A stretch of DNA of 64,000 nt from Dryomyza anilis (Eukaryota > Arthropoda > Insecta > Diptera > Dryomyzidae), in the NCBI GenBank assembly GCA_951804985.1, contig OX638130.1:82516583-82580582 (forward strand). Reading direction: 5' to 3'. The notes under the pieces were generated by a model. The model saw only the letters and a list, made by a program, of their open reading frames with translations, had not been told where the DNA came from and ran no database searches. Numbering within the stretch: position 1 is the stretch's first letter; the number at the start of each line of letters is the position of its first letter. The position numbers and the translations under genes were made by a program. Positions 22,600 to 33,589 of the stretch are shown here, one piece after another.

Positions 22600-23890
22600 T
22601 TTAGGCCTTTTTAGTATATTCTTAGAATAAATGAAAAACAATCGATCTATACTTTTAAGTGTTTCTTCGATTCCAAAAATCTCGATCTTTACAGTTTAAA
22701 TGTTGCTTCTATTGCAAAACTCTTGATATTTGCTTTTAAATACTGTCGCGATTCCAAAACTCTCGCTCTTTGCATTTCAAATACCGCAGCGATTCAAATA
22801 CTTTCCATTTTAGCTTCTGTGTACATTCAGTTAAAAAAAAGACCAAACCTTTAATGAATAAAACGATTAATTACTCCGAATGAGTACACAAAGCATTTCA
22901 GCAAGGAACAAAAAATATAAATATTGTGAAGCACTTTTAAAGCAAAGTGTGAAGAAAAGTATTTTAATACTTTGTACTTTATTTAAAATTTAAGTATTGC
23001 TCAAAAAATATAAATCACTTTTCTAACTTTCGAAGAGTTCTTTCGAAATAAATGTTTCTTTCTTTCGAAGCATCACTCTGCAATGTAAACAAACTCTTGC
23101 AAATCAGAGCAAGAAAAAGTGGGAATTACGCTATAAAACCCTGAACAAAGAATGCAAGAACAAAATGATAAATGACTCCGAAAGAGTAAAGAACGTATTT
23201 TAGGAAAGCGCATAGATCAAAAATATAAATATTGTGAAGGATTTTAAAAGCAAGGAGTGAAAGTATTTTAAATCTTAATACATTGCTCAATAAAAATAAA
23301 TAAATTTGCTTACTATCAAAGTATTCCTTCGAAATAAATAAAAATGTTACTCCCTTTCTGAGCATCGCTCTGTACTATAATTAAACTCTTGCTTTCACTC
23401 GATAGCAATGAAAAAAAAAAATTTTGGGTTTTGAAAGCAGAGCTCAAACTCTCACTTTTAATTGCTTTGCTGGCGAGCGAAAGTAAGAGTTTAAAAATGT
23501 TACAGAGCTATGCTTCATAAAGCAGCAACATTTGTATTTATTTGGGTATATTTTAAAAGAAAACAATGTTATTTACATTATTTGAGTAGTGCTTTATAAT
23601 TTAACTACTTTCACTCCTTTCGTTTGAAATACATACTTCTAATGCTTTAGATGCTTGATTTTGAAATGTTTGAAAGCAACGATCGAAAGTATTTCTATCG
23701 GAGCAGCATTCAAAAAGCAAAGAGCGACTGTTTTGGAATATGCTAGTAGTTAAAAAGCAAAGAGTAAGAGTTTTGGAATCGAAGCATTCTTTAAAAAGCA
23801 AAGTGTGAGAGTTTTTGGCATCATTTAAAAAGCAAAGAGCAAATATACTGAGTACTTCGTTTTTTTAATACTTTTTGAGACAAATTCCCG
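22600..23890. mobile_element. foldback-like element with arms made of tandem ~41-bp repeats
   Basis: The left arm (22668-22810) has three to four tandem units with the core 'ccaaaactctcgctctttgc'. The right arm (23714-23860) has four units of the complement ('gcaaagagtaagagttttgg'). In between, a segment of about 290 bp is directly duplicated (22870-23110 and 23160-23400; shared 'tataaatattgtgaag' and 'ttcgaaataaat'). Inverted arms built from short tandem repeats are the defining architecture of foldback elements. No coding capacity is visible and the ends are approximate. Confidence 0.6.
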
Positions 23891-24312
23891 TAAAAACTGC
23901 TGTTATTTAGTAATTTTTATGTACAATTTAAAAGCATTATGAACATATTCAACCGTTCGGAACAATCCAAAGGTCAAAATATTCTGCGAGATTTGTCTGA
24001 AGGTAGAAGGTGTGTAAAATGGTTTTCAGAGCATTTTACACTTATAACCACTTTTTGTATTTTGAAACGAACGACGAAATTTTGGTTTCATGTTACTTGA
24101 CTTTTAAAAGATTGAAATTTATTTAAAATTACGTCACTTTCGTCTAATAGTCTTTCGTTTTGAAATACAGAAGGAGGCAGTTAATGCTTTGCTTATTCAG
24201 TTCATAGTCCTTTTTTTTCCTGAATACTTATAAAACAACATAATATGTTTACGTGTTTTCCGATTGTTGTTAATTACATTTTTTTAGATTTTAATTTGAA
24301 TATATATTTAAT
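23891..24312. other. AT-rich stretch without recognisable features
   Basis: No coding signal or shared repeat seen. Confidence 0.4.
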
Positions 24313-24935
24313 TATACCCTACACCTATGAGGTACAGGGTATATTAAGTTTGTGCAGATATTGTAACGCCCCTTAGGAGGCGTGTCCGGTATGGAAAAGT
24401 ATATATATTCTTGATCAGCATCACTACCCGAGTCCGTTTAGCCATGTCCGTCTGTCTGTCCGTCTTGCTGTCTGACCGGATACAGAATAACTTGAAAAAT
24501 ACTTGTCAGAATGCGATGAAATTTTGTTTCAATATGTTTTAGCCAAAAAATGGTTCTGAGTTTGAAAATGAACCAAATCGGTAAACGGACACGCCCACCT
24601 CCCATACAAGTCACTTATATATATCTTTTTGGGAACCAATAACTCGAAAAGTATTAGATATATATTTATAAAATTTAAAACATATTGTTAGAATTCGCCT
24701 AAAAATATATGTTCCAAAAATGGGCGTGATCCGCTCTCTTTGAATTTTTTTCATTTTTACCGATTTTTTGTAGTGCAAATTTTAGTCGTAAATTATTAAA
24801 AATTTGCCCACCAAATTATACTACTAATATATCCACCAAGAGTGTAGGGTATTCCATAGTCGGGCCCGACCGACTATAAAAGTCTGCTCCATGTGACCGA
24901 ATTTACCCATGTGACCTAACTTTCCCAACTCGTTT
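24313..24935 (+). mobile_element. family A element, diverged shorter copy A4
   Basis: Head TATACCCTACACCTATGAGG and tail 'ctttcccaactcgttt' are intact, and the 3' hairpin is preserved. Internally the microsatellite is short and the region before the 3' hairpin ('...tcaatttttttttaag...' in A1) is deleted. Base differences from A1/A3 are scattered throughout, so this copy is older. Confidence 0.75.
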
Positions 24936-25079
24936 TTATTTCTTGAAGTGTAGTGGAAAAATATAAAGGATGAGTCATAGCAGAATACTAATTGAATTCT
25001 TAAAATAAAAAATATAGGTTTGTGAAGAACACATTTTGTTGTTGTTGTTTAGTGCATTTAAAGACTGCTTTATTTTTTA

Positions 25080-25645
25080 AAACTTTTTTTTTAATTTTGA
25101 TAATCCAGCCGCCAAGAGCATTGAAAGGACCCACTATGCGCAGCCTTGTCCTACATGTTTATTAACTCCAACGCGTCCGACAGTGTCGCGCCGCGTTGTC
25201 GGTGTCGGTTACGACTGCTGGTCCAGCGGCCAACTAACGACAAGTATCTGTTGCAGAGTTGAGCGTAATTGAAGCACAGGAAATTTAATTATATGAACAC
25301 TGCCAACAGCAACAACAACTACAACAAATGCATAAACAGCAACTACAAGTGACACGCTGCCCTTGCGGATGCAGTCAGGCGGTACAGGGTGGTGCTGTGC
25401 GGTATGGTATGGTACGATGACGGACAGAGTACCGGATTAAATGCGAAAAACTCTGCACGAACGCATTTTTAATTTAGCTGCAAAGCCGCTTTTATGCAGC
25501 TGCAAATTTAATAATGAAATTATTTCATGCTGCACACAAACAAAACCAAAACGTTCGGAAAAAGCACAAAAAGGTTTACGACTCATGAAAACTACACGAC
25601 GAACGTTGTGGCGTCGTGTAAAGTGTCGGAAATACAGCCATTAAA
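25080..25645. other. complex island 5: candidate regulatory DNA
   Basis: Balanced, apparently unique DNA with a GC-rich core (25165-25230) and 'cagcaacaacaactacaac' type runs common in fly noncoding DNA. A short frame (25441-25644) has no ATG context or motif that convinces me. Confidence 0.35.
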
Positions 25646-25939
25646 AAAATGGCTACTTTTATGGTTGTCCTTGGTATGGCGCATATGTCTTTTATTAATG
25701 AACTTAAAAAAAAAGGTTAACTTCATTCAAATTTAAATTAATTCAAAAGGCAGATATATGCTGTACAATATCGAAAAAATAGATAAAGAGTTTAACAACA
25801 TCATCTAAGAATTTGATAAAATGGTGTAGTTCAGTGGGTCTGAGTCCACGGGTTTTGAAACATGACACCTTGAAATAAGAAAGAATCACTATACTTTTTA
25901 AAATAATTACTATCAAAAATATGTTCGCCTAATTACGTA

Positions 25940-26340
25940 GTACACGCAACAAAAAAAGGGCTTTCCCAAACATAATTTTGCAGGCATTATATATATCTGT
26001 GTGGCTTTATGGAAACAAAGGTGTTATTACATTTCAAAGCTTTATATTAATAACAGCCAAACATATTTTTGTTTATCATGAATAATTTTTGACGTTCTTG
26101 CAAACATATATATGTTTGAATGTGAAAAAATATGTTATTTACATGTAAACATATGTATGTTTACATTTCATATTTATGTAAAAAAAGTAAATTTAGTTAG
26201 TGCTAATATTTTTTTTTACGCAATATTAATTTTTTCACTAATTATATTATTTTTAAATTCGTTGTCACCCACGAATAAACAAATACATATAATTCAAAGA
26301 ACCTTTTTTGACGTTGGCTGTATTAAATAGCAGCAATTAC
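25940..26340. repeat. dyad-rich TA-flanked MITE-like remnant
   Basis: The left end 'cacgcaacaaaaaaagg' is preceded by TA, as in the other TA-CAC elements. The interior carries nested dyads such as 'aaacatatatatgttt' (26101-26117) and a 22-bp near-perfect palindrome at 26144-26165 (TGTAAACATA-TGTATGTTTACA in halves). The right end is not clear. Confidence 0.4.
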
Positions 26341-27832
26341 AAACATACATATAGTAATATCTGATGAAATTTATCTGTTTCTACATCCGCGATTAAAGCA
26401 ATTTATGTTTAAATATCGTATAATGATATTTCAATCTGAAAAAAATAATAATAGAATTTAATTATAATGTAAATAGATGTTACTTCTAATATATATGTAT
26501 GGTGATTTCGAGTTACGTTATACTTACATTCAAGCATATTCAAACAAATCTCTTCTATCCGTGTATTAATGTATGGGATGTCCATTAGACTAGGCATGTC
26601 CATCTGAAAAATCATCGATATTTTCGATGCATCGAATGAAAAATAATTAATTTAAAGTTTTATGAAGAGTTTATAAGTTTTTATAATTTTGTATATGTCA
26701 AATAAGCAAAATTAGATATATTACGTTAAAATAAATAAGTATTTGACTTGAAACTTTATGTTATTATACATAATAATTAAGGCGTTAAGAATCAAAAATA
26801 TTTAAATTGACTTAATATTTATTTACGTTGTGGCTATTTGATGAGAAAACAATATGTTTGTATGTCAATTTGTTGCATTTTGCAACACATTGGACATAAC
26901 ATTAAATTTTGAAATGTCAAATTGGAAATAAAATATAAAACCATTTCTCTGAAAGTTGAATTCTTAACTCAGAATCGTGTCCTTCTTGTTATTTTTATAA
27001 ATAGATATACAGAATACTTCATAATCAATTCTATAAATATGTGTGAACTAATCAAAACATTGTATTTATTAGATTTTTATAAAAGATAAAGACATAACCC
27101 CCAACCCTAGTACACACCTTATTAGGGAATACACGATCAATGCCAGATCATGTATGTCATGTAGAGGGTTCTTTCCCGGTAAATTATTGTTTTTAATATT
27201 TCCCGTTTACCGGGAAATTTTCAATTTTTCCCTGGAAATGCGAAATGTATAAATTAAAAATAACATAATTTGTTTACCATGAAAACATATTATATTAATA
27301 ACCACAACTATTCAAGAGTCTTAATTCTTCGCATTAAAGAAACAGAAAATATGATATTTTGTCTTTGTAGACTAAGAATTTGCCTTTATCGTACAGATTT
27401 ACAATATACCGTTGTGCAAATGGGGTATTTAGCAAGTTATTATGATGTCGTCAAATTAGAATATATATTAGACGGTACAATAAATTATGTTTAGAAAAAA
27501 TGTCCCAAATAACCAAATTGAGACAATTGTAACTAAAAATGGTTATAAATAATATTTTTTTCGGGCCCGTAGTAACTTCCTAGTTTCAAACATATCAAAG
27601 GTTTCAATGAAAGCAAAATCGATTAAATTGCCAATCACAAATATATGAATTGAAATGATTGGAAGCGATATACTTTGAATTAGCCACAAGTCGGTCGATC
27701 TCTTATGAGTAACAAAATAAGGTATACAAAACCAGAACCAAAACTTCAATAAAAATTTCTAAACAATAAATATGTCAAACCAAAACGCCGAAAATATTTT
27801 TTTTCCCTGTTCCCATATATATATATATTTAA
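26341..27832. other. AT-rich unannotated stretch
   Basis: No coding signal. 27165-27245 contains 'cccgtttaccgggaaatttt', weakly similar to 32385-32415 ('tttcccgggattcccg'); both may be relics of one transposon end, but I see no TSD. Confidence 0.4.
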
Positions 27833-27840
27833 ATAGGAAG

Positions 27841-28849
27841 TAGAGATGGGCATGTGAGCGTGATTCACGTGAATCACGCGTGATTGTGATTGAATCCTAA
27901 TTTTGCTCACGTGATTGTGAGTGAGTGTGAGTAGACCTATTTTTGATGAACTACAGAACAAGTACCCAGCTCACTTTTCAGAACAATAATAAATCAAACC
28001 CTTTCTAACGACCATCATATACCCACTCAACTCAGAATAGGTTTCAAGGTTCCAGTCAACAATTGATCTAACCCCTGCAAACCAGACGTATTTAGTATGG
28101 GTTAGTAAATTTTTGTGGGGTCATGTCAATAGTTTTAGCTTGGTTTCATATGGCCGTTCATGGAAATGGATATAGAACTCCATTTTTTTTTTACTCATTT
28201 TTGAAAAAAGGTGAATTTTTAATTTCAACTATACATGATAACTCTGTATTGACTTTCTTTTGTTTATTAAGTTTAATTTGTTCCAGGGGTTCGTGCAGGG
28301 GTCCCGTTTTTATTCGAGTTAAAAATGTAGTAACCAAAAAAATCGCTTCAAAAATAGTTTTTCCCAAAGTCAATTCATCCCTGGTAAATTCTACTCCGGA
28401 CTAATTTTTTTATTGATAATTCTTTTCCACAGATAATTTTTCCAGAGACAATTCTCAAAGATTTTACACGAATTGTTCAACGGAGAATTATTCTTCGAGG
28501 AAATTTTTACGTTTTTGTATGAAAAGCACATCGAAGGTCTTTCACATTTCCATCTCCGTTAAAAATTATTGGGTTTTAAAAATGTAGGTTGTATTGGAGG
28601 TGCCACGCTCGGTCGACCAATCTCACCAACATTACAAATGAATTATGTATTTTTATGCATTCTGAAAACAATAGCAAAAAAACGTGATTCACGTGAATCA
28701 CGCGTGATCACGCGTGATAGTGATTGAATCTTAATTTTACTCACGTGATTGTGAGTGAGTGTGAGTAGAGCAAAAAAGGCGTGATTAGAAAAAATCTTTC
28801 GTGAGTGTGAGTGAGTGTATGTCAAAACTCACTCACGTGCCCATCTCTA
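27841..28849. mobile_element. non-autonomous hAT-like element (1,009 bp) with perfect 8-bp TSD
   Basis: TIRs are TAGAGATGGGCATGTGAG at the left and the complement of CTCACGTGCCCATCTCTA at the right, 17 of 18 matching. The direct repeat ataggaag lies on both sides (27833-27840 and 28850-28857). Subterminal regions on both sides carry 'gtgattcacgtgaatcacgc' and 'gtgattgtgagtgagtgtga' in the same orientation. No transposase frame is present. A family C-like segment occupies 28270-28625. Confidence 0.85.
28270..28625 (+). repeat. diverged family C fragment (C7) inside the hAT-like element
   Basis: Blocks 'aggggttcgtgcaggggtcc', 'aaaaatgtagtaacca', 'aaagtcaattcatccctgg' and 'tgtattggaggtgccacg' follow the order seen in C3 (49290-49400, then 49975). 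It lacks the minisatellites and the end blocks. Confidence 0.45.
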
Positions 28850-28857
28850 ATAGGAAG

Positions 28858-29390
28858 TGTCGATATCTTAAATAAGTGAATAAAGATATATAAAAAAAAT
28901 TAAATTGGTGAAAGATGCAAAAGAAAAAAACCGAAACTTTACGAGTATTTCAATAATAAAAATATGTAGTACTGATTTGGCACTTTTGCCCTTTTGACAC
29001 AAACAGAACTCCCACATATCACAAATATAAACTGTGTGCATTTTATAACTATCTGGTTATATCCCGATAACAAAACAACACAAGATGCATCTCGGAGTTG
29101 CTATTTGACGCAAACGTATTTCTGTTTTTACTAACCCCGTAATCATGTATCTTTTTATTATCGAGTGACAACGATTAGTTTCCAGTCCCCTTCGTCTAAA
29201 TCTGATATAAGGTATTTCAAACGTTTCGTTCGTTTCGCTCTTTCAATCGAACGTTAGTTCAATATTTTTGTTTTGCCAACTATTTTTCATATGCAAACAT
29301 TTTTTTTTAATTGTCGTATGATTTATCTAAACGGGCGTACCATCGTTTCGTTTAATACATGTATCAAAAATTGTAGCCACAGGATATTCA
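28858..29390. other. AT-rich stretch without recognisable genes
   Basis: No coding signal or shared repeat seen. Confidence 0.4.
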
Positions 29391-29398
29391 ACCGATAT

Positions 29399-30340
29399 CA
29401 GGGCCGTGCGCACGGGGGGATTTTGTTTGGAACAATATTTACGTTATTTTTGTCAATGAAACATTGTTCCGGAATTTATTATTGGAATTTTCTTACAATC
29501 TTATTTTTTTTTATACAATATAAACAATTTATTTTTTTAAACAAATATTTTTAAACTATTTATTTTAGCAATATTTTACATAGTTCAAAAATATTTTTGT
29601 TTGTAAATTTATTATTATATTTTTTAACAAAAAATACATTTAAAAAATATATGGGCCATTACACACCAAATCGATCAAAAAAGGTCATGTTTGAGATTTT
29701 ACCTTTTCGATTTCAATGAAATTTGGGCAACTGATAAAAGGTATCAAGATATGTTCTAAACAATTTTTGTTTTTTTTCGTCCACTACTTCCAGAGATACA
29801 GTGGCTCAAAGTTACAAAAATGGGTCAAAAATCACCTTTGTATGGTTGTTCAGATTTAAATATCGTTTTAAAACTAATTGTAACTTCTAAACGTGAACAT
29901 GTGACCCGTGGTCATTATCCTTTCACTTCAAAATTAAAGTCCTTAAAATGACCGTTTTTAAAATTCTGAAAATAATCCAAAATTTTCGTCAATTTATTAT
30001 AAATGTTCATGCAAAATTTCAAGGTGGTATTTTGATGGCATCATATTTTAAAAAATAATTTTCTAAATTTTTATTTATTTATTGTATTAAAAAAAATTAT
30101 ATACAGTAAAAGTTGCAATAATTCTGGAATATATATGTAACTCTGATTTTTAAAATGGCGTCAGTTTTATCATATTGAATCTAGTCTTTGAGATATGGAT
30201 TTTTATACCCTACACCTATGAGGTACAGGGTATATTAACTTTGTGCATATATTGTAACGCCCCTTAGGAGGCGTGTCCGGTATGGAAAAGTATATATATT
30301 CTTGATCAGCATCACTACCCGAGTCCGTTTAGCCATGTCC

Positions 30341-30380
<40 letters not shown>

Positions 30381-32092
30381 TGCTGTCTTGCTGTCTTGCT
30401 GTCTTGCTGTCTTGCTGTCCGAATACAGAATAACTTGAGAAATACTAATCAGAATGCGATGAAATTTCGTCTCAATATATTTTAGCCAAAAGTAGGAACT
30501 GAGTTTGAAAATGAGCCAAATCGGTCAACGGACACGCACACCTCCCTTACAAGTCAATTTTATATAACTCTTTCGGAACTAATAACTCGAAAAGTATACA
30601 AGGTATAGTTATAAAGTTTAAAACGTATTGTTAGAATTCACCTATAAATATGTGATCCAAAAATGGTCGTGATCCGCCCACTTTTTTTTTCATTATTTCC
30701 CGGGTTTTCATATTGGAAATTTGATCCGTAAATTATTAAAATCAAATCTATGAAATATTTGCATTTCAAAATTTTAAATATAGGCGTGGTCCGCCCAATT
30801 ACATTTTTCAAATTTTTTTTTTAGTTTTTTATACTTTATATTATTTTTTAATTTATGGGATATAAGACGTAAATTTCTGATATATGAATAATATTCTGAG
30901 GGTTAATATCCCCACCAAAGGTGTAGGGTATTCCATAGTCGGGCCTGACCGACTATAAAAGTCCGCCCCATGTGACCGAACTGACCCATGTGACCTAACT
31001 TTCCCAACTCGTTTTATAATGTAAATATGATATGCATTTTCATTTCAAATTCAAAGATAATTTAAAATCAAGTTTAAAATTAATGTCTACTTTTTTCACA
31101 ATTTCATAAATAATAAAATGTCAAAAAGCTGATTTTAATTTTAAAGTTGACTTTCGCCATTGCTTTTTCGCATATCCTTTTGAAATAAACTTTTTTTTTA
31201 AATGACCATTCTAAAATCAAAATTTTGTCAATTTTATAATATTTTAAATGAGACTTAAGTGTTTTTTTTTTTGCTTTACTATTGCTTAGTTATGTTCTAT
31301 TGAATTACACGACTTTTTCGATATTTATACACATTTTTTCAAATTTATATCACCAAATCTCTTAAACCACACCATCTGCGAAGGTAAATTTTTGCCAATG
31401 TCTTAATTTTATGTCGTTTCACCATATTTCCAAATTTCACTAATTTCTAAAAAGTACTGCTAAATTTTGAATTTGTTTGTTTTCATATTTTAAAAACACC
31501 CTTATTTATTAAAAAAAATGCTTTTTCCAAAAAAAAAAAAAACAATATAAAAATGTGCATTAACAAATAAATTGGTATATATCATTTCAATTTTGAAGTT
31601 GAATAAATAAATTTTCACAAAATAATGCAAAAATCTTCGCCTACGGCGCTTTTATGTTAACATTATTTTACCAATATTATGAAAATATTTTTATGAGTAC
31701 AAATTTCAAAAATCGATTGGTTTTATTTAATATTATCTCAAATTATATAAATTTCGAATAGTTTTCAAAGCCTTTTTCAATTTATTGTTAGTTACACGTA
31801 TTTTCATTAATGGAATACCCGGAAATCTCGGATCCTAACAAGGCTAACATTGTGAAACAAGGCTATGAAAAATGGCTCAACCGCGACCTAATGTCCCTTT
31901 AAAAGTTGCTGAAGGAAACTCTTTTATAAGAAGATCGTACACCTGGTCTCTTACATAGTTTAGGCCTCGTCAGATACCGACATGATATGTTCATGAGTAT
32001 GGGCAAACAGAAATCTTCCTCTCCTACCCTCTTTCTTATGAAGTTAGCTAAAACCCCCCTCCCCCCACGAGCAAATCCTGCGCACGGCCCTG
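29399..32092. mobile_element. hAT-like element (2.7 kb including nested A5) with perfect 8-bp TSD
   Basis: The left end is CAGGGCCGTGCGCACGGGGG; the complement of the right end is CAGGGCCGTGCGCAGGATTT. The direct repeat accgatat flanks it exactly (29391-29398 and 32093-32100). CAGGG-type TIRs with 8-bp TSDs fit hAT (Tip100-like ends). Excluding A5, about 1.9 kb of AT-rich interior remains, without a transposase frame I can recognise. It is either non-autonomous or badly decayed. Confidence 0.85.
30204..31014 (+). mobile_element. family A element, copy A5, nested in a hAT-like element
   Basis: Full-length: palindromic head, core, long TGTC tract, TCTTGCTGT tract, 3' hairpin (one loop change, 'gggcctga') and tail 'cccaactcgttt'. 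Several single-base changes relative to A1/A3. Confidence 0.78.
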
Positions 32093-32100
32093 ACCGATAT

Positions 32101-32470
32101 ACAAACGAATTGTAGCCAATATCGTTGTCACCGGAAAATACATGGGCTAATTGTTCGTAAAAAAAAGAATGTTTCGCGAAATTCTACATATATCTTAAAA
32201 ATTTACGAAAATTTCCTTTCGTAAAAAAATTATAATAAAAAATAGTATATAAATTATTATACTTTTTATATTATATAATATGTAGTGAAATAATATAAAT
32301 ACTATATAAAACCTCAAAATTTACTTTTTAATAAATTTTCATATATTATTTAAATTTACTTTTAAAATTACTTTTAAATTTAATGAAATTTCCCGGGATT
32401 CCCGATTTTGCCTGGAAATATTATTTTTATTTCAATTCAATAAAAATGACTCCGCGAATTCTAATAGAGT
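32101..32470. other. AT-rich stretch without recognisable genes
   Basis: Mostly TATAAAT-type low complexity; no gene signal. Confidence 0.4.
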
Positions 32471-32681
32471 ACATTTTACAAATATTCATCAACTATCTTC
32501 CTATTTGTTAGATGTTTAATTGATGGTTGCTATACGTAAACGTAAATTTGATAGATGGTTGCTAATAATATTTATCGTATTTGTCGGATTTGAGATGGTT
32601 GTCTCAAAGATGATAGAAATAATTTGTAAATAAATTGATATTAAGGCCTGTTATATTTCTGGTAATAATCTTTGTTTTCTT
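32470..32681. repeat. right part of a TA-flanked MITE-like element with 'gatggttgct' units
   Basis: Units based on 'tttgatagatggttgctaat' recur three to four times. The right end reads 'tttgttttcttagtg' followed by TA, matching the one at 13247. The left end is not found. Confidence 0.45.
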
Positions 32682-32721
32682 AGTGTAGGGTTAAAATCGA
32701 GATAGTATTCTTAATTATTTG

Positions 32722-33450
32722 TATACCCTACACTAAGAGTGAAAGGGTATATTCGGTTTGGTACTCCATTTGTAACACCCAGAAGGAAGCATCTCCGGTA
32801 TGGAAAAGTATATATATTCTTGATCAGCATGACCTCCTGAGTCGATTTAGCGATGTCCGTCTGTCTGTCCGTCTGTCTGTCTGTCCGTCTGTATGTCCGT
32901 CTGTCTGTTGAAATCCCTACTACTTTTAAAATTGAAGAGCTAGATAAATGAAACTTATAACTTTGATTACTAATATACTATGCTGTATGTGCGAAAATAT
33001 TGGCGAGATCGGTCCATTGTGACCTATGATCCGACCACTTATGTTCAAATACCTCATATAAAATGTACATATAAAGATCTATTTTTATGTATACGTGCTT
33101 AGTAAACTTTTTTGGTCAAATATATATTGACATCATGCTCAAATACATGATAATAATGTTTTCCGGCGAAAAGACTTGTGGTTCACAAAAAAAAAAATCG
33201 AAATTCGGTACACCTACACATTTGTAAATATGGGAATCAAATGAATGGAAATTCTTCAGCGATTGAATGTTTGTAGTTATTTTCAGGATTCGTATACCCT
33301 GGTGACCTATATATCACTTTGACTGGTAACCACACATATGTGTAGGGTATTTATAGTCGGGTTAGACCGCCTATTATTTTGATAATCCTAACTATCATAA
33401 TTACACCTACTTTAAAATTTCCCATGTGATCTAACCTTCCCAACTGGTTT
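32722..33450 (+). mobile_element. family B element, copy B4 (full length, about 0.73 kb)
   Basis: Head TACCCTACACTAAGAGTG, core 'agtatatatattcttgatca', TGTC/TGTCCG tract and tail 'taaccttcccaactggttt'. The 3' hairpin is diverged (TATAGTCGG/CCGCCTATT). It holds about 60 bp near 33180-33240 ('gaaattcggtacacctac') that B3 lacks. Confidence 0.78.
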
Positions 33451-33589
33451 AAACTAATGTGGTAAATTTCAATTAAGTTTTTTTTAGTTTCTACGAAAAT
33501 AGATTTTTTTAAATAATATTAAATCAATGACTGTCTAATTTGCCAAACAATATGTCGAATGACTATTGCAAACTTTTCAAAACTAATTT

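Noticed and set aside
27165..32415. A single large element ending in the 'cccgtttaccgggaaa' and 'tttcccgggattcccg' patches
   Set aside because: The similarity is short, no TSD is visible, and two complete hAT-like insertions with their own TSDs lie in between; not supportable.
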